Shown here: one piece after another, positions 16,214-25,133 of the stretch | Numbering within the stretch: the first letter of the stretch is position 1 | How the letters are laid out: each line of letters opens with the position of its first letter | Assembly (NCBI GenBank): GCA_000230935.2 | Contig: AGIQ01000009.1 | Coordinates: 1 to 64,000 of the forward strand | Source of the DNA: Mycolicibacterium rhodesiae JS60 | Lineage (GTDB): Bacteria > Actinomycetota > Actinomycetes > Mycobacteriales > Mycobacteriaceae | Direction of reading: 5' to 3' | Length of the DNA stretch: 64,000 nucleotides | Made by a program: the position numbers and the translations under genes | Notes under the pieces: model-generated | What the model saw: only the letters and a program-made list of their open reading frames with translations | The model's database searches: none | Told to the model about the DNA's origin: nothing

Positions 16214-18285
16214 TGACCATCGCCGCACTGCCCATGCGACCGCTGCTGCGCGACGTCGCCGCCGAGAGGTTGGGCTACGAACTGGCCATCCACCCACGAC
16301 TGCGCCGCGTCCTGATCTTGGCCCTAGCCACCCACGCCCTGGCCTTATGGGCGCTGATCACCGCGCCCCGGGCCACCGCCGCCACCATGGCCGCCGCCCT
16401 GAACTGGACAGGTATCACTGACAGCTACGGCGTGCCGATCGGCGCGTACTTCCTGTCCACTGTCGACACCATGGAAGCCCTCACCGAAGGTGGCCCCGAC
16501 GTCAGCGTGGTCGACCCCGGCTCATGGGTGAAGTGGGGCACTCACGCGCTGACCACCGGTCTCACCCACGAAACCGTCGCCAGCTGGGTCCAGGCCCAAG
16601 CGTCCTGCTACATCTTCCTCATTGCCGCGGTGCTGTGGCTGCTCAAATTCGCCATGTCGAGCACCTGGATGTCCTGGCTGGCCATCTGGTTCAAACCGAT
16701 CCTGGAGGCGCTGCGGCAGCTGCTCGTCGAGCTGCACTTCTTCCCCATCTGCCTGGCCCTGGGCATCGGCGTCGGCGCCTTCCACATCCTCTGGCACGGG
16801 CGCCGCGGCCACGGAGCCGCGATCATCCTGTCCGCCTTCGCCATCGGCATGCTCGGCCTGTGGCTCACCCGCGACCCGCTGGGGGAACTCACCGGCAACG
16901 ACGGCCTGATCAATCAGGCCCGCACCCTCGGATTCAGTGTCGCCCAAGCGGCCACCAACAACGGCCCCATCGCCGGGGGTGGCAGCACGGGCCAGCTCAA
17001 TCACCTGACCAGTGTCTTGGCGGACGCCTTGCTGCGCGCCCCGCTGCAGATCTGGAACTTCGGCACCACCGTCGACTCCATCGGCAGCTGCGGCAACGGC
17101 TGGTCGAAAGCGATCATGAGCGGCGTGCGCGACGCCCCCGCCCACGCCATGGCCTCCTGCGGCGCGCCCCAAGCATTGCACTACGCCCAAAGCATCGACG
17201 GCAGTGTCTTTGCCCTCGGCATCGGATTCGGCGTGCTGGGACTATTTTTCGCAGTGTTCGTCACCTACGTCACCTACAGCTACATCATGGTGTGCGGTGC
17301 AGCCCTGCTCAACGCGGTCATGGCCATCTTCGCTGTGGGCCCGGCCATGATCCACGGCGCACCTCGCCGCGGTGCACGCCGTCGCCTCGAACAGTTCTTC
17401 AAACACGCTTTCCTGGTGTTCGTCTACGTGCTCTACACCTGCGTGGCCGCCCTGCTCATCCTCAAAACCGTCGCCCCCGGAGGCCTGGCCTCCCAGGTCG
17501 GCATGACCAGCCCCGTCGCCATGCTCGTCCTCGTCGCCCTGTGGTCCGCGGTGGCGACCGGCATCTTTTGGTGGCTCAAGAAGGAGGTCCTGCATGACCG
17601 CACCCGCCAGGACCTCGTTGAAACCGTCCGGCAAGCAATCCACCTCGGCAACAGCGGGTACCAACGCGGACAAGCCAAACTAACGCAGGGCCGCGACCTG
17701 GCAGACAAGGCACGCCAACGGTTTTCGCGCTCATCCGGAGCCGAAGACGACGCCACATCCAATACGACATTCACCCAGTCCGCGGTGCCCGGCCGTCCGC
17801 CGGCCGGGAGAACACACGTCGGGTCCGCCGGGCGCACACCAGGAGCACCAACCTCGACTCCCACCACCGCCGTGGGCCAGCCCGGTAGCTCGGCCGCCGC
17901 GACATCGGCCTCACGGGCCGGTGCCGGCGCGGCAGCGAGCGCGTCCGGAGCTGCCGGTGCCGCAGAGGCCGGCGCGGCAGTGCTGGCCCCCGAAGTCGCC
18001 ATCCCCGCTGCGATCGCGGTCGGTGCAGCCTCCAAGATCAGAGGTGGCCACCGACAGTCGTCGACCCCCGTACAGTCACCCAACGGCAGCAGGGGCCGCG
18101 AACGGGGCGCTGAACCCGCACCCGCACAGGCACTTCCGGCCGCTCGTCAGTCAGGACTGCCTTCGCCGGCCAAGCCCGCCTCCGGTCCCGCAGCCGGTGA
18201 TCCGGCCGGGACGACGGCACGCCCGACACGGCCGATGCCGCCGCAGGAGGCCCCGCAGCCCGTCCCAGGACGGGACCGGTCATGA
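16210..18285 (+). CDS. VirB6/TrbL-like polytopic membrane protein
   Basis: A 691-aa protein beginning at GTG 16210 (or ATG 16213). The first ~470 residues hold several hydrophobic spans, for example FLIAAVLWLLKFAMSS, ALGIGVGAFHILW, FALGIGFGVLGLFFAVFVTY and VFVYVLYTCVAALLILK. The last ~200 residues are hydrophilic and rich in Ala, Pro, Gly and Ser. Length and topology, directly after VirB4, suit the VirB6/TrbL inner-membrane channel component. Confidence 0.78.
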   Translation: MMTIAALPMRPLLRDVAAERLGYELAIHPRLRRVLILALATHALALWALITAPRATAATMAAALNWTGITDSYGVPIGAYFLSTVDTMEALTEGGPDVSVVDPGSWVKWGTHALTTGLTHETVASWVQAQASCYIFLIAAVLWLLKFAMSSTWMSWLAIWFKPILEALRQLLVELHFFPICLALGIGVGAFHILWHGRRGHGAAIILSAFAIGMLGLWLTRDPLGELTGNDGLINQARTLGFSVAQAATNNGPIAGGGSTGQLNHLTSVLADALLRAPLQIWNFGTTVDSIGSCGNGWSKAIMSGVRDAPAHAMASCGAPQALHYAQSIDGSVFALGIGFGVLGLFFAVFVTYVTYSYIMVCGAALLNAVMAIFAVGPAMIHGAPRRGARRRLEQFFKHAFLVFVYVLYTCVAALLILKTVAPGGLASQVGMTSPVAMLVLVALWSAVATGIFWWLKKEVLHDRTRQDLVETVRQAIHLGNSGYQRGQAKLTQGRDLADKARQRFSRSSGAEDDATSNTTFTQSAVPGRPPAGRTHVGSAGRTPGAPTSTPTTAVGQPGSSAAATSASRAGAGAAASASGAAGAAEAGAAVLAPEVAIPAAIAVGAASKIRGGHRQSSTPVQSPNGSRGRERGAEPAPAQALPAARQSGLPSPAKPASGPAAGDPAGTTARPTRPMPPQEAPQPVPGRDRS

Positions 18286-18565
18286 CCGAGAGCCGCGCCC
18301 ACCACCGGGCGATCGTGCACGCTGCAGCCCTGTCGACAAACCCCGCCCTCGCGTGTGCCCGCACCGACCTACGCACCGCCGTGCGGGCTGACGACGAGCA
18401 CCACGCCGGCAGTATGCCCTCTCGGCCCGAGACAGTGCAGCCGAGGTCCTCCTGGAGCCAAAGAGCACACCGCTCGAGCGGGACTACGCCAGACGGTACT
18501 TCGAGGACGCCGACGCCACGATTGCCAAACCCACTGCCATGACGGCCGCGCGGAGGCAGTCATGA
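18282..18565 (+). pseudogene. small T4SS-operon gene with a one-base frameshift
   Basis: Translation starts at ATG 18282 (ATGA overlap with the previous stop) and looks coding to about codon 42 (RTAVRADDEHHA). The coding-like frame then changes: from 18410 it reads QYALSARDSAAEVLLEPK and on to ARRYFEDADATIAKPT, ending at TGA 18563-18565, which again overlaps the next ATG as ATGA. One base seems to be missing around 18407-18409. The repaired protein would be about 94 aa. No function recognised. A sequencing error is possible. Confidence 0.72.
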
Positions 18566-18845
18566 ATAGCCCGCACGGGCAGTTGCAGCAGCCGAACAGC
18601 ACACGTGCGGTGCCGCCAACTGCGGCACCGACATCCCCGCCGAGACGTTCCTCTGCGAACCCCACACCAAAATGCTGCCGGCGCCGCTTCATCATGCAAT
18701 CCGCGACAGTTACGAGCCCGGTCAAGTTCCCACCGAAAATCGCTACCTCAGCGCCGCGATCGAGGCAATCGCGCATAAAGAGACACGCGCGAAGACGACG
18801 CTGGGACGACGTAAGCCAGTTCAGCTGGCTCTCTTCGACCTGTAA
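18562..18845 (+). pseudogene. small zinc-finger-like protein gene with a one-base frameshift
   Basis: The ATG at 18562 overlaps the previous stop, but the coding-like frame from about 18570 to the TAA at 18843-18845 is different. In that frame there is no start and a TAG lies at 18567, so one base appears missing between about 18567 and 18590. The protein carries CGAANC and CEPH (a C-x4-C-x11-C-x2-H arrangement) as a putative zinc knuckle, and ends in QLALFDL, a match to the sliding-clamp-binding consensus. The repaired length is about 94 aa. Confidence 0.7.
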
Positions 18846-18890
18846 CAGCTAGACCGCGGGCGTGCCGCCCTTGCCGTCAGTCGACAGGCG

Positions 18891-19916
18891 CTACCGCCTC
18901 AGGACGTGAACACGATCTTTAGGCAGTAACGGGGCGTCACGGGGCCCCCGTTCATGCTCGACGACGTAGACAGGTTTGCGCTGCGACCGGCCCGGGCCGC
19001 AGGCCTGCTGGCGCCAAAACGGCGCGACTGGCCATCGGTGCGTTCGCGCATCAGTGCGTGAACGACTGCCTCGGCTCGCCTTGTCTCCGGACGCTGTGCG
19101 GGGACGCAACTCGACCAGAGTTACCGTCGACGGCGGCTGTGGGCGACGGGGGTCAGATACCGGGCCGAGTTCACCGGCACTCCGGTCGGTGTCGCGATCG
19201 GCGGACTTGTCCTCAGTGCCGGGGGCCGCCCCGGAGTCGATCGAGCGAAGCGTGGACACGTTGGCCTGGCTCATCAGTAGCCACGCCGCCCCGACAATGC
19301 TGACGAACGGCTGAGCGGCCGGGTCCCCCTCGACTTCCTGCGTGCGTGGATGGTTGGGATTCAACAGGATTGAATGGGCCGGATACACCGGTGACCACAT
19401 CTCGAGTGGAGTTTCCAACCCGGAATCGTGCGCCAGACGGCTCGCGGGAACGAGCTGCATCAGCCCGTCTGAGCGGGTGCGCCAAAAGACCGCGTCCCAG
19501 GGCACCGAATGCCCACCCCCACTTTCGGCTCCCGGCCCATACGGAACGTCGCCGATGGGGCGGGCCCAACACAGCAGACCGGTGGACGCGGGTACCGCTG
19601 CGGCCGGCGTCCATTCCGGCAGGCCTGCCGCGGCATCGTGAACCACCCCGACCATGTCGCGAGAGACCCAATACATCGCGGCCTCATGAAGTGCTGCAGC
19701 GTCGTCACCCATCTCCGACACTGCCGCGCTCACGCGATCGATCGCTTGGCGTACTCGCCGCGCCGAGCCGCGGGGCGCATCTGCTGCGGCGAGTTGAGCG
19801 CTGGCTTCCTGCATCTGTGCGACGCGAGCGCGCACCGTCTGATCCATCGCCTCACACCACTGTCGCCGGATGGTCGGCACACTTGTCGCCGCCCACGGCG
19901 TCTTGCCACGCGCCAC
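18891..19916 (-). CDS. conserved actinobacterial plasmid/phage hypothetical protein
   Basis: A 341-aa protein whose C terminus (HRWPVAPFWRQQACGPGRS, then KPVYVVEHERGP and RVHVLRR) matches a recurrent signature of hypothetical proteins on mycobacterial plasmids and phages. The N-terminal half is helical (coiled-coil-like AQMQEASAQLAAADA). No catalytic motif is visible. It follows eccA on the same strand after 57 bases and converges with the T4SS operon. Function unknown. Confidence 0.72.
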   Translation of the reverse strand: MARGKTPWAATSVPTIRRQWCEAMDQTVRARVAQMQEASAQLAAADAPRGSARRVRQAIDRVSAAVSEMGDDAAALHEAAMYWVSRDMVGVVHDAAAGLPEWTPAAAVPASTGLLCWARPIGDVPYGPGAESGGGHSVPWDAVFWRTRSDGLMQLVPASRLAHDSGLETPLEMWSPVYPAHSILLNPNHPRTQEVEGDPAAQPFVSIVGAAWLLMSQANVSTLRSIDSGAAPGTEDKSADRDTDRSAGELGPVSDPRRPQPPSTVTLVELRPRTASGDKASRGSRSRTDARTHRWPVAPFWRQQACGPGRSQRKPVYVVEHERGPRDAPLLPKDRVHVLRR

Positions 19917-19973
19917 TAGCCAGACCCGCCCGGCTTCACAGCCGTGCCGTGCCCGCTTGGGTCCGCGCTGCCG

Positions 19974-21815
19974 TCATGGCAGTGGGTTCCTGTCCGATTC
20001 GGCATCCGAGACCGCCGCCGCCACACCTTCGGCGACGTCTTCGGCGATGAGCTGTTGGAAAGGCAGCAGCTGCGCCTCGGTTAACAGGTCGTCTTGCGCC
20101 AGGAGCGCGTCGAGGTCCTCGGTGTCCAGACGGTTGTTGCGGTGATCGCGCGCCTTTTCGATGATGTTGCGGACGAAGCCGGCGTTGCCGAGCCAGTCGG
20201 TTCCGCGGATGACATCACCGTCGGGAGATCTGTTCTCCTGCACGTAAAACCGTTCGAACACGGGCCGTAGCGTCGCTTCCACCCCCTCGGCCAGAACGTC
20301 TTTGTACTCGGCGGCCATCAGCTCGGTGAGCTGCCACAGTTCATCGGGGGTGTAGGACTCGAACCGGATCACGGTCGGAAAGCGGCGGCGCAGACCTTGA
20401 TTGGCGGTGAGCATTCGGTCCATCGCATTCGGATAGCCCGCCCCGAACACCACCAGCTCGGCGCGGTCGTTCTCCAGGTACGGCAGCAGGGTCTCCAAAA
20501 TGGCCGTGCCGTAGGCGTCACCGCCGGAATAGCCGGTCTCGTAGAGGTTGTGCATCTCGTCGATGAACAACGCCCCGCCCATCGCGCCTTCCACGGTGGC
20601 CTCAGTGTTCTTCTCGGCATCGCCCATGTGCCGGCCGAGCAGCTTGGAGCGGCGCGTCTCCACCACGGTCGGTCGGCGCAGCACGCCGAGCCCGCAGAGC
20701 TGCTTGGTGAGTGAGCGCGCGACGGTCGTCTTGCCGGTTCCCGGCGGGCCGAGCAACAGAGTGTGCCGGGAGCTGACCGGCACCGGCAGCCCGGCTTTGG
20801 TGCGCAGTTGGTTGACCTTGGTGGTGGAGCGGATCCGCTTCACTTCGCGTTTGGCGGCCTCCATGCCGAGCATGGCGTTCAGTTCGGCGTCCCCCTCGGC
20901 GAGCAGCTTGCTGGCGACGGCTGAGTGCTTGGCCGCCTCAGCGGCTTCCTTGGAGGGTGCGCTGTCGGGGTCCCACGGGTTGGTGCGTGATTCGATGGCC
21001 TCGGGGCTGGTGAGCAGCAGGCGGATGGTCTGGTCGTCGAGCGCTTCGCGGGCCGGTGCGAACTGTGCGTCACGCGAATAGGCACGCCGCAGAAGCTGAT
21101 TGGCGTCGTCGGCCTTGTCGAGGTGACGCAGGCACATGGCTTGGGTGTAGAGGGCAATAGTCGCCGCGGCCGGCAGCAGGTCGCTGTCGACGGCTTTCTG
21201 CGCGCGACGGAAGGCGTCTTCGAAGACACCGAGTGAGGCCAGCGCGGTCGCGGCCATTGCCGAGGCCGCCGCACCGTAGATCGGTAGCCGCCACACCCGG
21301 TCGGTGGAGAAGGTGGCCAGCACATCGGGCCAGCGTTTGGTCTGGAAGTGCAGTAGGCCGCGCGCGTAGAGGTGGGAGTCGGCGTCGAACGGGTCGGCGG
21401 GGTCGGCTTCCGACAGCAGCGCGTGAGCTTGGGCGTAGCGCTTCTCCCGGATCAGCGCGACCGCCAGAGCGGCGCGCAAGGCATCGCGGGAGGTGATCTC
21501 CAGCTTGAGGAACACTCCATCGGAGACCATGGGCCGAAAGGCAGTGCCGCGCAGGCTAAGACGTTGGATTTCCCAGCCATAGGATTCGCGGGCATCCCAG
21601 GCGGCCTGCACGACTTCCAGGTTGTCATCGCCGGCGACGATGCGGGCCAGCCAAGCATCGCAGATGCCTGGGTCAAGTTGGGTGGCCTTTTTGAACATGT
21701 CGGCGGCCACGGTTGGGTTGTGGCCGGCCATGACGCCATCGACGTTGATGCCTGAGGCGAGTAGGCCCCGGGTCATCGCGGCGCGGGCGGGGTCGCTGGC
21801 TTGCGTGGTGGTCAT
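19974..21815 (-). CDS. eccA: EccA, AAA+ ATPase of ESX-P type VII secretion
   Basis: A 613-aa cytosolic ATPase thought to act on EspG-bound PE/PPE substrates. The N-terminal half is TPR-like (AWLARIVAGDDNLEVVQAAW). The C-terminal CbbX-type AAA+ domain has Walker A GPPGTGKTT near 357 and Walker B LFIDEMHNLY near 417, with a following AYGTAILETLLPYLEN and an arginine-rich LRRRFPTVI. It is the last gene of the ESX locus, separated from eccE by 46 bases. Confidence 0.96.
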   Translation of the reverse strand: MTTTQASDPARAAMTRGLLASGINVDGVMAGHNPTVAADMFKKATQLDPGICDAWLARIVAGDDNLEVVQAAWDARESYGWEIQRLSLRGTAFRPMVSDGVFLKLEITSRDALRAALAVALIREKRYAQAHALLSEADPADPFDADSHLYARGLLHFQTKRWPDVLATFSTDRVWRLPIYGAAASAMAATALASLGVFEDAFRRAQKAVDSDLLPAAATIALYTQAMCLRHLDKADDANQLLRRAYSRDAQFAPAREALDDQTIRLLLTSPEAIESRTNPWDPDSAPSKEAAEAAKHSAVASKLLAEGDAELNAMLGMEAAKREVKRIRSTTKVNQLRTKAGLPVPVSSRHTLLLGPPGTGKTTVARSLTKQLCGLGVLRRPTVVETRRSKLLGRHMGDAEKNTEATVEGAMGGALFIDEMHNLYETGYSGGDAYGTAILETLLPYLENDRAELVVFGAGYPNAMDRMLTANQGLRRRFPTVIRFESYTPDELWQLTELMAAEYKDVLAEGVEATLRPVFERFYVQENRSPDGDVIRGTDWLGNAGFVRNIIEKARDHRNNRLDTEDLDALLAQDDLLTEAQLLPFQQLIAEDVAEGVAAAVSDAESDRNPLP

Positions 21816-21861
21816 CGCCGGTAATCCCTCTCGAAATGTGTTGTGGTGTCAGCTCGCCCGA

Positions 21862-23457
21862 TCACGCCACGCGCCGGGATGCGGCGGCGATGTCGTTGCG
21901 TTCGGACTTCACGTCGATGTGTAACCGGTACCGGAATTCGGCCGTGCGGATGACCGCGGTGTTGTTGGAGTCCTGCTCCAGGTGTACATCGGCGACACTG
22001 GCCGTTCCCGGGTTCACGGCGCGCACGGTGACGGCGGCGGTGGGGTGGTTGCCTGTCGTTCCGGTGTGGTCATAGACGACCACCATGCCTCGGCCGCCAT
22101 CGGGCAGCTCGTCAGGCACCGCGCGGACTACTCGCAGGCCGGGAGCGAGCGCGCTGCGCCAGCGTTCCGGGCGGCTCGACACGACAGCCACCCGGTAACC
22201 GGTGGCGGCTGCGCGCCGGGCGATCTGAAACAGCAGCGCCAGTTCCCCGGCGACGGTCACCGAGGCCCGCCGACCCGGGCGCGCATCGCCTAGGGGAACC
22301 AGCATCGGATGGTGCTTGGCGGTCGTGCCGATCAGAATCCCGGTGGCGGCCATTGGTGCGCGCAGGTTCTCCCTGACCCCCAGCTCGCGGTGCGGCAGTT
22401 GCAGCGCTGGCAGTGCAGGCTCCAGCAGGGTGGCACGCAGCGCCTGCTCCTGTTGCCCCGACAGCGGGTTGAGCCCCCGCAGCGGGGGCTCTTTGAGCGG
22501 GCCCGCCGTGGCGTAGCGCACCAGCATGCCCACCGACACCGACCCGCCCGGCCGGGGTCGCAGCTGAATGCTGGTCATAGTGGCGTCGGTATCCGGTGCC
22601 CATAGCCGATCCAACGTCGCCGAGGTGATGTCCTGCGGTGACACCCAGTAGTTGGTCACCGCACCGGCGGGGTGCACGAGAGCCGACCACTGCGCCTGGG
22701 CGCCACCGGCCAGCGGGCCCGCGATCGCCGCGTCCAGCTCGGCCAGCTCGGCGGGATCCACCAGCCGCGACGGGCACCCGTGTGCGCCGAGCTCGACGGC
22801 CAGCCGCCGCGCGCAAGCGGCCAGCGTCGCTGCCACCGAGTCGCGGGCGGCGATAGCTCCGGCATTGTCGCGGCTGCGCATCCGCAACACACACCAGGTA
22901 CTGCGCTGCCCGACCGCTCCGTAGTCGGCAATGATCCCCGAGTAGGTGGCCGCGTAATGGTGATGATCCGGTGCGGCCCGGCGACGACCGACGCTGTGGA
23001 TGTCGATCCCGGCCAGCTGCACATCGAACTGCTGCACCGCCCTCGCCACCACATCGACAGGAAGCAGGACCCCGGACTGCACCCGGTGCTGATCAAGTAC
23101 CGAGGGAGTGTGCGAGGGGCCGTCCACGGCGACCACCGCCAACGCCTCGAAGTCATCGCCGCGGATCGCCAATTCATCGGTGGTCCAGCGCAGCCGGTAC
23201 GGGCACACCGGCGCCTCGACGGTGGCGGCCGCGGTCCGCCGCAGCACCCGCCCCCCCGCCAGCGCCGCCAGAGCCGCCTGACGCCAGGTGATCAGCAGGG
23301 CCGCGTCAAGCAGTACCGCGATTGTGATCGGCACGGCCAGGGCGACCGGCCCGTGCCACAGGTGTGTGCCGGCGGCCAGCAGCGCCACGGTCGCCGCGAA
23401 CGCGACGATCACCCGCCACCAGGTGAGCCGCAGTCCGATCGGGAAGGTCGATTTCAC
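21862..23457 (-). CDS. eccE: EccE, ESX-P membrane component
   Basis: The GTG at 23457 overlaps the mycP stop as GTGA, giving 531 residues; the open frame further upstream is not used. Two N-terminal membrane helices (VIVAFAATVALLAAGTHLW and ALAVPITIAVLLDAALLI) precede a large soluble domain. Membrane topology and position between mycP and eccA identify it as EccE, the peripheral subunit of the type VII membrane complex. Confidence 0.92.
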   Translation of the reverse strand: MKSTFPIGLRLTWWRVIVAFAATVALLAAGTHLWHGPVALAVPITIAVLLDAALLITWRQAALAALAGGRVLRRTAAATVEAPVCPYRLRWTTDELAIRGDDFEALAVVAVDGPSHTPSVLDQHRVQSGVLLPVDVVARAVQQFDVQLAGIDIHSVGRRRAAPDHHHYAATYSGIIADYGAVGQRSTWCVLRMRSRDNAGAIAARDSVAATLAACARRLAVELGAHGCPSRLVDPAELAELDAAIAGPLAGGAQAQWSALVHPAGAVTNYWVSPQDITSATLDRLWAPDTDATMTSIQLRPRPGGSVSVGMLVRYATAGPLKEPPLRGLNPLSGQQEQALRATLLEPALPALQLPHRELGVRENLRAPMAATGILIGTTAKHHPMLVPLGDARPGRRASVTVAGELALLFQIARRAAATGYRVAVVSSRPERWRSALAPGLRVVRAVPDELPDGGRGMVVVYDHTGTTGNHPTAAVTVRAVNPGTASVADVHLEQDSNNTAVIRTAEFRYRLHIDVKSERNDIAAASRRVA

Positions 23458-25133
23458 TGCATCCTCCTGTTGCGGACGATGGCCGCCACACCGACCGCGG
23501 CGACCGCCAGCAGCGCCACGGCGCCGATCGTGCCGAGCGCGATCCATACCGGGGACATGTCCCGTCCCGGATGAGGCGGCGGCAACACCAGCGGATCAGC
23601 AATGCGCTCAGGCCGGCGCGGATCTCCGTCGGGCAGGTTGTAGGTCAGCGCGGCAACCGGATCGACGATGCCGTACCCGATCTGGTTGTCCACCCCACGG
23701 GCCGGTGGGCGCGCGGTGCGGATGAGCCGGTTGATGATCTGGTGGGAGGTTAGCGTCGGGTACTTCTGGCGCACCAGGGCGGCCACCCCAGACACGATCG
23801 CAGCCGAAAACGATGTTCCCCCAGGGTTAATCAGCTTAGTGTCGTTACCTTCCTTGCCCTCGACAGCGTTCATCAGGCCGTCGTCGCGGGCCGACAGACT
23901 TTCGATGTTGGTCCCTGGTGCGGCGATCGACACCCACGGGCCAGCCATGCTCAGGTCGGTCAGCGGATTACCGTCAGCATCCACCGCCCCCACGGTCAGC
24001 ACATAGTCGGAAAACCAGGCGGGGGTGACCACCGTAGTCACGCCAGCCCAGTCGCGAGGATCGTTCGGGCTCAACGGGTTATAGATCGGGTTTTGCTTGC
24101 AATCCTTGTTGCTGGTGTTGCCCGCGGCCGCGACGATCACCGCATCCTTGTCGACGGCTGCGTAGCGGATCGCTGCGCCGAGCGCCTTCTGATCGACCAC
24201 GTCGAGTGCGCTCATGCAGGACACCTCAGAGATGTTGATGACCTTCGCGCCCATGTTGGCCGCGTGAACGATGGCCCGCGCCATCGACTCGATGTCCCCG
24301 GCCTTACGTCGGGTCTCCGGATCCTCGTTACCGAACGAGTTTTCCGGGCTGAACGCCTGCGAGGATTGCCGGATGGAGATGATCTGCGCGTCCGGGGCGA
24401 TGCCGGTGTAGGCGTCCGGAGGGGGAATCACCGGCGCTGGCGGCGGGGGCGGGGGCGGATCATCGGCCGGCATCGGCCCCGGAAAGTCGACCGGCTGCAC
24501 GCGCAGCGCCCCACCGTCGCTGTGCCAAGCCGCCGGCGGCGCGTCCGGCGGCGGCGGCGGAGGAGGCGGCGGCGGAGCCTGAATGATCACCGTCTGCGTC
24601 GGCGGTGGCGGTGGCGGTGGTGGGGCTTCCGATGTGGGAACGGTGTCGGGACGCCGCGTTTGGCGCGGCGGGGCAAGGGGCGTCTTCCCGTCCGCGGGCT
24701 GGGCCGCGATGATGGACGCCACGATGGTGCCGTGTGCGTCGCAGTCCTGCAGGCCGTCACCATCAGAGACGTAGTCGCCTCCCGGAATGAGGTTGGGTAG
24801 GCGCGGGTGGGGATTGACCCCGGTGTCGATGACCGCCACGGTGACGCCCGCACCGCGGCCGAATTGCCACGCTTCGGACAGATTCATCATGTCCAGATAG
24901 CGGGGCTGCACCCGGTAATCGGTGCCCGGAAGTGTGCCCACGCGCGGGCAGTAGGCCCCCTGCTTCATCGGTTCTGGCGGGGTGGGCGGTCCGTCCGGTG
25001 GAACGGCTGCGGGATCGATGGTGGGCGGGGCGACGGCGACCGCGGTGGGCGCGGTCGCCAGCGCCGGTGCCAACGCCATCAGGGTCACGCCGAGCAGGCA
25101 CGTCGCGCTGCGCACGGCAGCACCGGTGTTCAT
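23454..25133 (-). CDS. mycP: MycP, subtilisin-like mycosin protease
   Basis: From the ATG at 25133 (ATGA overlap with eccD), 559 residues. A signal peptide (about 1-35) leads to the subtilase domain: Asp in AVIDTG (~102), His in DAHGT (~133), oxyanion Asn in AAAGNTS (~340) and Ser in GGTSFSAA (~440). A C-terminal helix (ALLAVAAVGVAAIV) anchors it in the membrane. Between His and Asn is an unusually long proline-rich insertion with two runs of consecutive prolines (about 150-235). MycP stabilises the ESX complex and is needed for secretion. Confidence 0.95.
   Translation of the reverse strand: MNTGAAVRSATCLLGVTLMALAPALATAPTAVAVAPPTIDPAAVPPDGPPTPPEPMKQGAYCPRVGTLPGTDYRVQPRYLDMMNLSEAWQFGRGAGVTVAVIDTGVNPHPRLPNLIPGGDYVSDGDGLQDCDAHGTIVASIIAAQPADGKTPLAPPRQTRRPDTVPTSEAPPPPPPPPTQTVIIQAPPPPPPPPPPDAPPAAWHSDGGALRVQPVDFPGPMPADDPPPPPPPAPVIPPPDAYTGIAPDAQIISIRQSSQAFSPENSFGNEDPETRRKAGDIESMARAIVHAANMGAKVINISEVSCMSALDVVDQKALGAAIRYAAVDKDAVIVAAAGNTSNKDCKQNPIYNPLSPNDPRDWAGVTTVVTPAWFSDYVLTVGAVDADGNPLTDLSMAGPWVSIAAPGTNIESLSARDDGLMNAVEGKEGNDTKLINPGGTSFSAAIVSGVAALVRQKYPTLTSHQIINRLIRTARPPARGVDNQIGYGIVDPVAALTYNLPDGDPRRPERIADPLVLPPPHPGRDMSPVWIALGTIGAVALLAVAAVGVAAIVRNRRMQ

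Noticed and set aside
23458..23547. Upstream extension of the eccE frame
   Set aside because: It is a shadow of the mycP 3' end; the GTG at 23457 overlapping the mycP stop fits the operon pattern and starts just before the first membrane helix.
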